From Abelmoschus esculentus (Eukaryota > Streptophyta > Magnoliopsida > Malvales > Malvaceae), in contig JAUCBN010000047.1 in NCBI GenBank assembly GCA_035048815.1, positions 11,746,001-11,810,000 of the forward strand: DNA of 64,000 nucleotides. The letters run 5' to 3'. The position numbers and the translations under genes were made by a program. Positions 20,538 to 32,965 of this stretch are shown here, piece after piece (the stretch's first letter is position 1; each line of letters opens with the position of its first letter). A model generated the notes under the pieces. It saw nothing but the letters and a program-made list of their open reading frames with translations, made no database searches and was not told the origin of the DNA.

Positions 20538-23500
20538 ATGGCGATAGCAGGGGCAGGACAGCTTAATCTGAACGAATCGCCCTGTTGGGGATCAAGAAGC
20601 GTCGATTGCTTCGAAAAGCTCGAGCAGATTGGCGAGGGTACCTACGGGTCTGTTCTTCTACTTCTTCTTTATTTATTCTCATTTAGGGTTTTCTGGTTGA
20701 AATCTTCATTCTTTTTTATGGTGAAATTGTTTTTTTTTATATCTTTAATTAGTAACCATCCATTGGCAATTTAATTCAATTAGTAGTACTATATGTTTTT
20801 GCAGCCAAGTTTATATGGCCAGGGAAATCAAGACTGATGAAATTGTTGCTTTGAAGAAGATTCGCATGGACAATGAGAGAGAAGGGGTATGTTCTCGCCT
20901 ATATATATGTGTATATAATTCTCGTATAAATAAAAAAAATTATAATACCTAAAAATTGTTCTTCCTCAAAAAAATGTGTGTAGTTTCCCATAACTGCTAT
21001 TCGGGAAATTAAAATTCTGAAGAAGCTCCACCATGAGAATGTAATTAAGCTCAAAGAGATTGTTACTTCTCCTGGTAATTACACTTGCTAATTCATTTAC
21101 TTGTTTATTCATTCTATTGATTTAAATCGTGGTTTTTAAACTCACTCATTTCACCTTTGGTTTATACTTTCTGGTTTTATATGCTTTCTAATTTAGGCCC
21201 AGAGAAGGATGAACAGGGAAGACCAGGTAAGTGTTGTTCCATTCCTAAAAATAATCTAATCGCCTTGTATTTAATCTTTGCTGCTAGTTAACTCTTTTCT
21301 TTCTGCATTATAGATGGAAATAAGTATAAAGGTGGAATTTATATGGTTTTTGAATACATGGACCATGATTTGACTGGCCTTGCTGATCGACCTGGGATGA
21401 GATTTTCAGTTCCTCAAATTAAGGTAACCCATTTTATAGGCAGAAAAAGGAAGAGAAAAAAGAGCAGTCTAGTCAATCATATCAAAATTTTCTTCTACTT
21501 AATGCTACTTTTTCTTCCAGTGTTATATGAGGCAACTTCTCACTGGGCTTCACTATTGTCATGTAAATCAAGTGCTTCACCGTGACATCAAAGGTTCTTA
21601 CTAACATTCCTGATATACCCATGTTTAAATATAATGCTGTTGCCTCTTACTATGAAATTGATAGCTTAATCGAACAATCCAAATATGCCAAAGAGGGGGT
21701 GAGTTGACTTTTTAATATTTTGTGAAAGCAAGAAAGAAAATAGATACTTACCTGGCTGTATCACTACACATTAAGGAGTATCAGTACTGATTTGTGTCAC
21801 TAAATTTTTCGTGCTGTTTGAGTGAAAAGGTATATTTTTTCCTTTTAACTGTTTTTTGACTCAAAATCATTTGGACTAATATTAAAAATGTTTGTTTGAG
21901 AAGTTATTGAGTCATTCTTTACAAACTCACGTCTTAAAAATAAAATTTTATAAAACTCAAATTTGTTTGTTATATCGAAATCGAATGAATATTATCTTAA
22001 CAGAAATCCAAAGTAAGGATCTGCTTGTTCATTGCTGCAGGCTCAAATCTTCTTATAGACAATGAGGGTAACCTCAAGCTTGCTGATTTCGGTCTTGCCC
22101 GTTCATTCTCAAATGATCACAATGCAAACCTTACCAATCGTGTCATTACTTTGTGGTATAGGTATGTGGTTTACTCCCTGATTGAAGTGTATGTTAACAA
22201 TGATTGTATTTAAATTTTAAAGAAAAGCATAAGAAATTTTAACTGGTGCAGCATATACTTCCCATTTTTGGTCAATTTCTCAGACCTCCGGAGCTGCTTC
22301 TTGGGGCAACCAAGTATGGTCCAGCAGTTGATATGTGGTCTGTTGGTTGTATTTTTGCTGAGCTCCTGCATGGGAAGCCTATATTTCCTGGAAAGGACGA
22401 GGTTAATTTCTTTATGTTGAAATAAATGATTGAATTTTATAGAAACATGACGTAATTGAAGGTTGGGATATTTCATGAGTTATATCATTACATGTTTATC
22501 TTAAACTCTGGGTGAAAATATACTCCTGGGAATATACACACATACATTTGCTGAACCAAATCATGCGTGAACACATGTAAGCTTGTTCATTTGCATATTG
22601 AATGGTATTCCAATTTCACGTGCCTTTATTCCAGTAATTTGCTTGCAAGATTGAGGTTTGAAATGCTATACATGAAATTATTGCAGCCAGAACAATTAAA
22701 TAAGATATTTGAGCTGTGTGGAGCACCAGATGAAGTCAACTGGCCTGGGGTTTCTAAGATTCCCTGGTATAACAACTTCAAGCCAACAAGGCCAATGAAG
22801 AGACGTCTCCGAGAAGTGTTTAGGCAGTAAGTTCACTTACATTGTCATATAGCACTTCCTTATGGTCATAATGCTGATAGGCTGATTCTGGGAACCAGTG
22901 CTTCTCCTACCCTTCCAGGACGTCATGCCTGAAACTTATTTATAGACATTGATCTAATTATGATATATCTGTGTATCTGCTATAGTTTTGACCGTCATGC
23001 TTTGGAATTGTTGGAGAAGATGTTAACTCTTGATCCATCTCAGGTACCATTTCATATATTTGTCTGTCTGATTCATTTATGCTATATAAGAATCACAGGA
23101 TTTGTTTCGCAGCTTTAGGTGATCGTTGACTTTAAATCATATGCTGTTGAGTCTTGACTTATCTCGGTATTCATTTGTACTGGAATTGTTCTCTCTATAT
23201 TTGATTTAAAATCTGTAGCCAATTTATATATCAATCAGTTCTGTCTAGGTAATTGATTTATTTTAGCAGCATGAAAAAGTCAATTTGACCATCTTTAAGA
23301 AATTTATTTTTGTTAATTACAATTAACAGAAGCTGAAGTGGTTATCTATCTGTTTCAAATTTAGCAACTAGTTCTCATGTTAGTGTGTTCTCTTTTTCTG
23401 AAAAATGCAGAGAATATGTGCCAAGGATGCACTTGATGCCGAGTATTTCTGGACAGACCCTTTACCATGTGATCCAAAGAGGTTGGCTTGGATACCTCGT

Positions 23501-24106
23501 TTTTGGTAACTTCATTATTTTTCTGATTTTTATCAATTATCTATGTTTCCTTTTGGTTCAGCTTACCTAAATATGAATCTTCACATGAGTTCCAAACCAA
23601 GAAAAAGCGTCAGCAACAGAGACAACAGGAAGAAAATGCTAAGCGACAGAAACTACAGCATCCCCAGCCTCATTCCCGCCTACCACCAATTCAGTCTGGA
23701 CAAGCACACGCACAAATAAGGCCTGGTCCTAACCCATCCTTGCATGGTTCTCAACCACCAGTTGCTGCAGGGCCTACCCACCATTATGGCAAGCCTCGTG
23801 GACCTGCAGGTGGGCCCGGGAGGTACCCTGCAAATGGAACAAAGTGAGGGATACAATCACCCAAATCGTGGTGGTCAAGGTGGCGGGGGAGGTTATAGCA
23901 ATGGGCCATATCCACCACGAGGACGGGGGCCACCATACGGTGGCTCAAGTGGTACGCCCAGTGCTGGTCCTAGGGGTGGTGGTAGTGGTTATGGAGTTGG
24001 AGCTCACAATTACTCACAGGGTGGTCCCTATGGAAGTTCTGGTGCCGGACGTGGCTCTAACATGATGGGTGGAAACCGCAATCAACAGTATGGGTGGCAG
24101 CAGTGA
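20538..24106 (+). CDS. CDKC: cyclin-dependent kinase C (PITAIRE type), 12 exons, frameshift in the last exon
   Basis: Plant CDK9-like kinase that pairs with cyclin T and phosphorylates the RNA polymerase II tail; nuclear. Exons: 20538-20647, 20805-20886, 20984-21074, 21197-21226, 21314-21423, 21521-21593, 22041-22161, 22284-22401, 22687-22826, 22986-23043, 23411-23481 and 23562 onward, with all phases compatible. Motifs: glycine loop GEGTYG, Lys54 (VALKK), PITAIRE at 66-72, HRDIKGSN with Asp163, DFG at 181-183, activation loop NLTNRVITLWYRPPE, then a KKKRQQQRQQEENAKRQK basic stretch and a Gly/Pro-rich tail. The frame as read stops at TGA 23845-23847, giving 429 aa. The usual tail continues in the next frame to the TGA ending at 24106 (YNHPNRGGQGG..NQQYGWQQ). 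A one-base offset near 23833-23845 separates the two. The kinase domain is intact, so a shortened protein could still be active. Confidence 0.95.
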
Positions 24107-25640
24107 TTTGATGATAGTAATCAATCGCTCCGCTTTTAATCTGGGTTCTTTTTAAGTTGGATTTGCAGCTTCGGATTGGATTTGGATTGATCTATGTATA
24201 ATTTCTTCCAGTCCCACGCTGCACCTCAGGTCAGCCTCAGCCCTCTTTCCATGTATAATAATTTCACTCCCTCTTAAAGTTGTTGGTTTTTTTTTTCTTT
24301 CTAAATAGACTGGACAACACTTCGTAGATATGGTTGGTTTTGGAAAGAAACACCACCAATGGCTATCTTATATCCTATCACTGTCAATAGTGACAATCCA
24401 AGTGTTGTAAACTTTTTTCCGAGAGAAATTTTCAATTGTTTCTTAATGTATTGTTTTGGATAACATTTTTCCCAGCAATGGTGGCAGATTGTAGCCTATA
24501 GTGTTCCTGACACAAGGAACCACGTACTTCGCATCCTTAGTCTTATAGACAAGACAGCTCCTCCAAGGCCATTTCTACTACATGAAGCTTTCATTGTTTT
24601 AGAAAATTTATCACATATTCAGCCTTTTGAATTTCAGCAGTTAATGCTAAACTTGGCTTGGTTTTCTGCTCTTGCTTAACAATATTGATCCCGGTTTATT
24701 AAGTCAACCTTGAAAGTTGACTGTTACCTAGGGTGTTGTGTTTTATGCTATGTTGCAAATTTCTAACAAATTTGAGGGGGGTAATATTTTTTTTAAAAAA
24801 AAAATATTTGAGGATGTAAATACAAATTTAAAGTGACCTAATTAAAATTTCTAATTAGGCGTATAAAATTAATTTCCCCAAACCTCAGGGGTGCCATTTA
24901 GGGGTGATCAGCCTCCGGAGGCTGGAGCTATAGATGGATACTTGGAATCTTTATTCAATAAATGGATATGTATTATACCAAAATAAATTTCAAATAAAAT
25001 TATTTATTTCAGATTTTACAAATAAAATAGATTTTTGCTCGAATTGCTCTAATATCTAAAGCTTAAATTATAATCTTAAATTAGATCAATAAATTTTAAA
25101 ACTAAGATTCTTATGAATTTTTTTAATCCACCATTAATCTATTTAGTATAGAACTTTGAAAAATATCCATCCAAACGTGTACCACCTCCAACTATTTAAT
25201 ACATGTATTTAGCCAAATTCTTTGATGCCATTGCCACAATTTCTTCTTTTGCCACTATCTTTACAACACTTACTACATTTCATGCAAAAATTGTGCCAAT
25301 CTACGAACTCACAGCATACATACAGAATAGTTCCATGTTGCTACAATTTAATTAGTTCCCTCGCATTGCAAAAGAAAGAATGTGTTAGTACAATTAACGG
25401 TGTCATAAATTTGACTTTGGTGGTTAATAATAAACGGAATTACTATGCATTAATCCTAATTTAAGAAACAGATCTTATTTGTGCAAAACTAGTTCACATA
25501 AAGTGCAAGAATCAAACCAAAAGCACCATCACATGTTTAGACCCTATATAGTTTTACTGTTGCAGCACATTTTGAAGCAGAAATCAACCTCAATGCTAAA
25601 CAGACCCTGAAATATGTAGGATATATATAATGCAAAGTTA
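24107..25640. other. 3' UTR of CDKC and spacer
   Basis: 24107 to about 24450 is less AT-rich and likely the 3' UTR (tgtataataatttcactc near 24255). The rest is spacer. 24890-24935 holds a small GC-rich palindromic patch (gcctccggaggctgg). No ORF is supported. Confidence 0.45.
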
Positions 25641-25661
25641 TTGAAGAGGCAAGAAGATACT

Positions 25662-26053
25662 CTATTTTGAGACGGTTGTTCGAAGGGGAAGAACACTTTC
25701 AACTTCCTTAGATTTGGCACTTCTTTCTGCTACAATTTTCGACATTCCAAACATCTGAGACAGACCCCAATTTTTTTTGTTAGACACCAAATATAATCAG
25801 AGTACATAACAAGAAAGCTCACATAGGACAATGAAGCAATAGTGCGAAAGATGAAGGTAAGAACCTTCTGTATGGTCTTCTTAAAGCAAGTTTTGTGCTC
25901 ATCCATCGATGCATTAACAAACTCATCAATGTGATCCTTCAAGTCTTCAAGGAAGGTGGCCTCTTCATTCTTCTTCTTCCTACAAGAAGTCACCACTTGA
26001 GCAGGAGCAGCAGGTGATGCTTGTTTCTCAGGTTGACTCTTTTGTGCGTCCAT
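25662..26053 (-). CDS. small conserved plant protein of unknown function, 2 exons, 93 aa
   Basis: Exons on the minus strand are 26053-25865 and 25754-25662, joined in phase 0 with GT-AG borders (ACAGAAG|GTTCTT and tctcag|ATGTTT). The product has a Lys/Pro/Ala-rich N-terminus (MDAQKSQPEKQASPAAP), then an acidic amphipathic stretch (FLEDLKDHIDEFVNASMDEH), then a basic stretch (KKTIQKMFGMSKIVAERS), ending LRTTVSK. No signal peptide or membrane helix is seen. The splice yields one clean frame with no stops, and I have a weak memory of similar unnamed plant proteins, so I think it is real. An ATG 33 bases upstream (26086) is in frame and is an alternative start. Function is unknown. Confidence 0.7.
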
Positions 26054-26159
26054 TCTTTGTTTAGTAAAGAACTTCATAACAAACATTCAAATCATGCCAA
26101 GTAATTAGATTTCTAGAACAAATAAAGAATCAACTATCTAATAATCAAATCATAAATAC

Positions 26160-26480
26160 TTATTTGCAGGGTTTCAAACATAATTTAGAGGTTTAGAATT
26201 TAAAATTTGTGATAAAAACTTAGTATTTAAGATTAGAATTCAGGAGAGTTTAAATCATGAAGTGATTAGAATTAGATTTTAGGGGTTAAACGATATAGTG
26301 TGTAGGATTATAATTTAGGGCTAAGAGCATAAGGAGGATTTAGATTTCAACCTGTAAACTTATTCAAACCCTAAATCCTAAATTCTAACCACTCACTCTA
26401 AATTTTAAATCTCTAAACCCTAAACCCAGAAACTTTAAACACTAAATCAAATACATAAACCCAAAAAAAAATTACACTAT
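26160..26480. repeat. degenerate telomere-like words upstream of the small gene
   Basis: Many imperfect gtttagg/aggattt words on one strand, then ccctaaatcctaaa and aaaccctaaaccc on the same strand, form a loose inverted arrangement of telomere-box-like (AAACCCTA) words. Such boxes are common in plant promoters. Here it may be simple-sequence drift. Confidence 0.35.
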
Positions 26481-26980
26481 AAGCGTTTGAAATAATTAAA
26501 ATATAGAATTTATATTCAAAACACTGGCGTTAGAAAGAAAAAATCATACACAACTTAGTTTTAGGGTTTAGACTTTAAGATCAGAAACAAAGTAAACGGA
26601 GAGACAGAATGAGATGAGAGTAGGATTGAAAACAAATTAATCTCTGTCATGTTACAATTAGAAATTAATCTTCAATTTAAGTTTAGGATTTTGAAAATTG
26701 CCTGATTGAATATCCTGATCCGTCGAGAACTTGAAAGTAGCGTTATGAACAAAGCAGTGATGACGAAACAAGAAAAGCTTTTTAGGTTTTTTTCTATTAC
26801 CCCTCTTTTTTATTGGGTTCAATTCTCAATTGGGTTTGTCAACATTTTTAACAATTCAGGTATAAAAAGCCTCTAGGCCAGAAGAGGAATAAAATCCCAA
26901 ATGTACATGTTTGGGTTTGAACAGTTTTTTACAGTTCGGTACTATTCAGGTTTAATTTTTAAGATCAATGTCTAAAAATA

Positions 26981-27245
26981 GAAAAATTCTACAACATGCG
27001 TCGAATACTGTTGAACATCATTAATGTTGAACATTGTTGAGTACTATTAAATTAATTAATAAAAATTTAAAATCTCAACGACTTAATATGTAATTAATAA
27101 AAGAGTGATAAACTCAACATATAATTAATAATTGTATGATTAGTCCTTCAGATTTTTATTCTTTATAAATTAATTTAACAATGTTCAACGGTATTCAACA
27201 TTAACGATGTTTAACAGTATTCAACGCTCGTTGTAAACTCATCCC
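26981..27245. mobile_element. MITE family M, copy 1 (265 bp)
   Basis: Termini gaaaaattctacaacatgcg and cgctcgttgtaaactcatccc are inverted repeats, flanked by the perfect 8-bp repeat taaaaata (26973-26980 and 27246-27253). The interior matches the element at 34413-34650 (tgttgaacat, aattaataatta.. and related words). Non-coding. Confidence 0.8.
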
Positions 27246-27399
27246 TAAAAATATGATATGTGGGTGTATATATAATATGGTGTGTATATAATTAATATTA
27301 TTATATTATTGAAATGGTACGTATGTATATATATACTATCTTTTTATCAAAGGAAAATCGCTTTAAAACCATACATAATATTAATATGTACACAATATG

Positions 27400-27500
27400 A
27401 AGTAAGCATTGATATCAATTGATTAGAGTTGCTCAACTATTCCTATCCCATTTCTTTAGGTCTCAGGTTCATAACCCAACATGAGCGTCTTTTCACCTAA
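27400..27500 (+). repeat. possible SINE-like fragment
   Basis: attgattagagttgctcaac followed by ggtctcaggttcataaccc resembles spaced pol III A and B boxes, then a pyrimidine-rich tail (ctctccctccctttcccttt). Weak evidence; cloverleaf pairing is absent. Confidence 0.3.
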
Positions 27501-27829
27501 CTCTCCCTCCCTTTCCCTTTCTCTCTTGGTAGAAGTTATAGTAGTCTTTTATCAAAAATATATACTATGGTATGTCTATATGTAGTAGAGTTTTTTAATA
27601 AAACATTACCGTGTATGTATACAATAAGTTGGATTTCCTATTCAAGTAAAAGGAAATGCACTGTAGCCACCACAGAATAAGAATACAAAAGAAAAAAAGC
27701 CATGCAACTGAACAGCGAACGTTAGAGATATCGAATGTGGCAGGCGTTCCAGATATATAAATGGTCAATTTGGCACTGTATGTGTATTGATTTAAGTGAC
27801 ACTAACTACATGGCCACAAAATGTGAATC

Positions 27830-30800
27830 TTAGGTCAATTTCAGCTTCCTCAATGTTCCAAGTATTGATGAGACATACTCTATAAAACTAGGACCAGATT
27901 TGGGCATGTTATCAATGAGCCATTCATAATCCGATAATGTTGCGTCGGATAATGGCTCCAGGAACTCACACCGTTCCAATATTTCGAGTGGTGGCACTCC
28001 AGCAATTAGGTTTGTGTCTAGCTTTGGCTTACCCTTGGTTAGCTCTTCAGGCAATTTCAGAGGTCCAGTCTCCAGGGTCGAGGGGGATGCACCGGCTGTT
28101 ACCCCTTGCCTGAAAGGGAGGCTACTCGCTGCCTGTAAACAGAATTCCACCCATTGATGGATTAATGGAGATGGACCTCTCACACGTCCCCCAATACGGT
28201 TTGTTTCAAGTCTAGAGGCAGATGGAATTACCTGCAAAGAGACAAACCTAGATATCTGAAAGAGGATATGAAAGAATCTATTTTCTATTTCATTGCTACT
28301 CAGTTCTTGATTGCTGTATGTTTCACAACAAGTCAGTTCCTCCTTTTCCATCTCCACTATAAAATCATTATATATTCTCTTGTTTTAGTTCCAATATACT
28401 ATACCGACACACCAACCTCTTGACTTGACTGATATTTTTTTAAAATCATTGCAAAACAAAATGTGTTACCAGCAAAAAAGCAGAAAATGCAATGGATCAG
28501 ATGTATACCCATAGATCAGCCCATAAGCTAGCTCCAGACTTGGGAACAATGACTGCTACATTTGACATTCGCTTTGCAACTGGAAGAACATCACTACTCC
28601 ACCCAACCGCCACCCAAACATCTCCTACTGAAAATGCTCTGAGATAGTTCGCACTGTCGAAAAATTTAACCTACAAAAAACCAAAGTATATACTGCTATA
28701 ATACAACGAAGAAGCAACTAAAGCAAATTAAAGAGAAAAATGCAAGTGAAAAAAAAATATATCCAGCTTAACATTTAAAATAATATTTTTAAGATAGAAA
28801 AGGAAAGGACGGACACCTATTGCACTTCTTCTAGTTCCCCAGAACATGCTCAAGCTCACATCACTTGCATTGAATGAAAAGTAAATAACGTAGAGAATAG
28901 CAAGCAATTGCATTTGCACCGGATATGTTATTCAGTCTACTTTCTGTAACATAAAAATTACAGGCTACAAAATCTTGTCTATTTCTCAATTCTGAACTTA
29001 AATAAACAATCCATCGGGGAGTGTAAAAGCTAAAATAACCCGTTTACCAAGGAAAATGCTAAATTATGCACCAATTGATGAACTGGACAGGTGTCAATTT
29101 GGAGAATGTGCATGTTCAGTATAAGTCAATATTTTGTGCATGTAGTCTCATGGAATCTATAAGTTCATACACGAAGGCTTACAAATTCCGCTTCAGCAAA
29201 TGAGGCATGAAAATCCATCTAAGGGTACAAGACCCAAGTTAACACAAAGGGGGCTCGAATTTGGGTTTCGAGCATCAGATGGAACCTTTTCTCTTAAGAC
29301 TAATGAATAATGGTAAGTATCTTAATATAAAAGATCATATAATCCAGCAAGTCAATACCGGTAATTACTTTCGAGTCAGGTCCACAATAAACTTATCACT
29401 ACAAGAATAAAGATGCAATGGTTCCTAATCACACTATACGAACTTGTAGAAAGAATGAGGAGACATAAAGAAGACATAATATCATTTACACGGTGCTACC
29501 TGTTTTGCAAGTAATTCTAGATTCTGAAGGACAGCATTCCTCCCTCCAGCAACTTGCAAGTCAATGTCTGTTGTGTTGTAGGATGCACCCATGTACTTCA
29601 AAACTGCACCAACAACCTCTCTAGGCGAGTTGACCATTGAAATTCTTCCGGAAAGTTCAGGCCGCCACAAATCTGCCCAATCCTGCAATAAGGTTTCCCC
29701 CCTAGATTGTTAACGTTAATGAGAGAATATAAACAAAATACTGATAAAATATATAAGATAAACACTAGTTCATGATTGATGATTTGTTCACGAGTTGAGA
29801 AAACCTGGAAAGCATGTAAAAAAAGGATCCATGCAAGGGAAGACTGGGGAGTTTCAGATAATTGTAAAGCGCATGTTTTAACAGTCAAAGGCTCCAGCAG
29901 AAAAATGTGTAAACAAAGTAGGCAAGGGAAATCACAATTCAGAGATTGAAAGGCCATTCTTTTCTGCAGTCGTTTTAACTCACAGTCACAAATAGAATAC
30001 ATCAAAATTCTTTTTGCACTAGATTTCAAGATGGGAATAAGTTCTTCAATTCTTTCCGAGACAAAACTTTCAAAAAAACGTCTAACTAATAACACAATGA
30101 GTAAATAACCTCCAAGAAAATCTACCTAATGTCAAGCAAATAAGAAAATAGTCAGGCTATAAAGGTTTGTATGGAGAGTAAATCGCCCAATGTTTCCCCA
30201 CAGGCCAAACAAAACTAGATTAACCTTTACGCTACAATAAATAAAGGGCATGTCTGAAAATAGATTAAAGATTCTACTGTGTCTTACATACCATTACTAC
30301 CAAATTTTAGACCATATGAGAAAAAAAAGAGTGGAACCTATGGACAATTCTAGAAAAATAGATAAGACCCTTCAAAAGCAACGGAAGGCATGCACATATT
30401 GCAATTGTAATTGTCGCAAATAAGAATCATATTAGACTAAAGTCAGCACTGGTTTTATTTTACAGATAAATTAACATTACCTGTATAGGAGGCAAGTTTT
30501 GCTTTTGAAATTTGGTTTTCTTGTATGCTATGACCATGGTACCCCATCGATAGGGTGCAGCCCATACCTGACCCTGTGGATCAATATCTCCATTGAGGTT
30601 CCTGCGAAGATAAACCTGGGACATTTCAAGAGTTGGATAATGCTTTGGGTTTTGTTTTGAATTGGATAAGAGCAAAATATGACGTTGTTTTACCTTCCAT
30701 TTGTGACTTAAATCCTTAAACCAGTCTAAGTGTTCAGCAGCAGTAAAGGGTTCGATAACAGATTTTCTGATAGCGAAAGAGAGCCAGGAGTCATCCAAGG

Positions 30801-31423
30801 TTACAATATCAGCAGCCGCCACAGATGCAGGCCCAATATTCACTTTGCCTTTGGCTGGGGTAAAGGGCAGGCATAACTGAGCAAAAATATCTTCAAGAGA
30901 TGGGAGGAATTTGGCTTGGAGCTTTAAGCGCCTGGATTGAGAGGAGATGAAATCCTTAGACCAGGAAGGAGGCACTGAACCCTGAAGAGCAACCATGGAG
31001 AGAGGAACGGTGAGAGCAAAAGATTTGGACTTCCAAACCTCAAAAGCTGCTTCCAATTTCTCATCATCTTCTTCTTCTTCTACAGCTGCTGACCTGTTAT
31101 CCACTGTTGGGTTCGTTGTAGAAGAAGAAACACAGTTAGTGGATTAATGAATTGATTCAAAAAGGGAGACAAAGGTGGGTACCTTTTTCAAGGCGGCGAT
31201 GCACTGGCGTTAGAGCGGAAGCGGAGGAGCAAATGCAAAGACTCAACCCCACAAACACAATTGTTGAGGTAGAAATGGCAACAAGCAACGACTTTTTTCC
31301 GGATTCATGGTTAGGGAGCCGAGGATGAAACTGGATGGAGGAGCTTTTGTATCTGTTCGAGATGGAATCAGCAAGGGGGGAATCGAAGCAGGAACAACTA
31401 ACGGATGCTGCTGCTAATGCCAT
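27830..31423 (-). CDS. plastid PotD-like extracellular solute-binding family protein, 6 exons, 510 aa
   Basis: Plant homologue of bacterial spermidine/putrescine-binding proteins. The role in plants is not settled. Minus-strand exons: 31423-31183, 31103-30694, 30615-30481, 29682-29500, 28670-28509 and 28231-27830, total 1533 bp with compatible phases. Residues 1-40 look like a Ser-rich plastid transit peptide. About 44-70 form a hydrophobic stretch ending CSSASA, like a lumen or periplasmic signal cleavage site. The body shows family-like segments: DIVTLDDSWLSFAIRKSVIE, VWAAPYRWGTMVIAYKK, WADLWRPELSGRISMVNSPRE, VGDVWVAVGWSSDVLP and SNVAVIVPKSGASLWADLW. It ends IEYVSSILGTLRKLKLT. An in-frame ATG at 31465 is an alternative start. 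The resemblance to the single-copy plant gene is from memory, so the substrate is inferred only. Confidence 0.88.
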
Positions 31424-32460
31424 TTTAGTGTTCCCTGAAATGACCAATACCAGTATTAAGGCCAACCCTTTACCTTTTTTCCAAATTACAGAATGTCTGT
31501 TATTGAAGAAAGATTAAGAATAAGAATGACTAGGTTTAAGAATGGGAATGGAAATTCAAGTTATCCCAATTCCAATTCAACTTCGATCATTTACAATTAT
31601 GGTCCAGAGTTTACCTACGAATCTAGGGATTGACAAATATATTTTTCTAGAGTATTTTCAGTATAAATATCCTGGGAAAGTAGACAATGCTATAATGCCT
31701 ATGAATTAGTGAGCATGGGATTATCTATCCACTGGATTCCTTAAGGTTAGGATGAAATTACCTGGTTGATAGAGAAAATTGATTCGCGTCTTCTGCCAGA
31801 AGAAATTGAAGATGATGTGAATGAAGATAGGGTTTCTGGGTGGGATCCGTTGGTTGGGACTTGGGAGGATAATCTAAGCTAACGTATTTTGATCAGATGA
31901 TGAGTGTGAGAATATTTTTGAATACTTCAGTTTAATTATAAGATAATTAAATAATGTATAAAATATATTAAATTTGGAACTTTTATGACATCATTCATTT
32001 TTACGAGACCGACTGTTGTTCTATGGGTGTGACAATATTTAAGAAACAAATAAATGATTAAAATAATAAGTTAAAATATAGTTGTTGTTTTTACAATGAT
32101 AAGTTGAAATAATTTTAAGAGATGCGTCTAAATACAGCCAGTTAATATAATGTTAAAAGAGCATGAAATCGGTTGTAAGTTGTAATTAAAATATTTATTT
32201 TTTTATTTAATTATAGTGATTATAATAATATTTTTAAAAAAATATTTTTAATTATTAAATTTTGATAATTTAATTACTGTGTTGACATTACTGATGCTTG
32301 AACGCATAACCTTAAAGAATAACAATCGTTCCTTTGGCTACTGAGGTAAAATAGTTCGTGCACTCAAATATTTATTAAATACATAATTTTTTAAAATAAA
32401 TTATATATTTTTTAAAGTTGAAAACAATAAATATTATATTTTTATAATAAATTATATAAT
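31424..32460. other. 5' region of the PotD-like gene and spacer
   Basis: 31424-31900 is moderately GC-rich and likely contains the 5' UTR and promoter. Beyond 31900 the DNA is AT-rich with no supported feature. Confidence 0.4.
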
Positions 32461-32870
32461 ACTTTCAGTTATAACTAAAAATATTATCAATTCTAATTTT
32501 TTTAGAGTAGACAAGTAATACTTAGATTAAAACCCTTCATAATATAACACTCTCAGGCTATAATAAAAAATGTTACCAATTGTGTGATTTTTAAAAATAG
32601 ACTATATAATTTTTAAATTAAAATTCTTCACAAAATAACCTTACATTAGAATGTTTCATAGTAGAATTATCGGATTTTAAATCGCTTTTTTAATAAGATA
32701 TTAAATTACTAAATATTATATTTATGTACATCAAACAATAAAATTATAAATTATTTATGTTTGTTGATAACAAATGTAAGCTATATTTTTTAATTTTAGG
32801 GTTTAAGAATTTAGATTAGGATATAGTATGTAAAATTTAAAGATTTATGGTTAAAATTTAGAATTTAAGA
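32461..32870. repeat. repeat R, copy 1
   Basis: About 410 bp that match 41369-41810 closely in the same order (actttc(a/g)gttataact, gtagacaagtaata, cccttcataatataacactc, ccaattgtgtgatttt). Copy 1 lies left of module 1 and copy 2 directly right of its transposase remnant, so R may be an end region of the repeated module. Non-coding. Confidence 0.75.
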
Positions 32871-32883
32871 ATTAATTAATAGA

Positions 32884-32965
32884 GGTTGGTTTAAGAGATA
32901 AGCAATTTGGTTATGCTTAAATAAATTTCTAGTTCGAGGTGTTACGTGTACAAACAAATTATATC
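32884..32965 (+). repeat. possible SINE remnant
   Basis: ggttggtttaagagataagc and, 40 bases on, ctagttcgaggtg resemble A and B boxes. A related A-box-like stretch (ggttgatctaagtggtaagc) is at 35323. Two dispersed copies support a tRNA-derived family, but both are short and damaged. Confidence 0.35.

Noticed and set aside
29598..30095. 165-codon open frame on the minus strand
   Set aside because: Lies in an intron of the PotD-like gene and overlaps the next exon in another frame; no family features.
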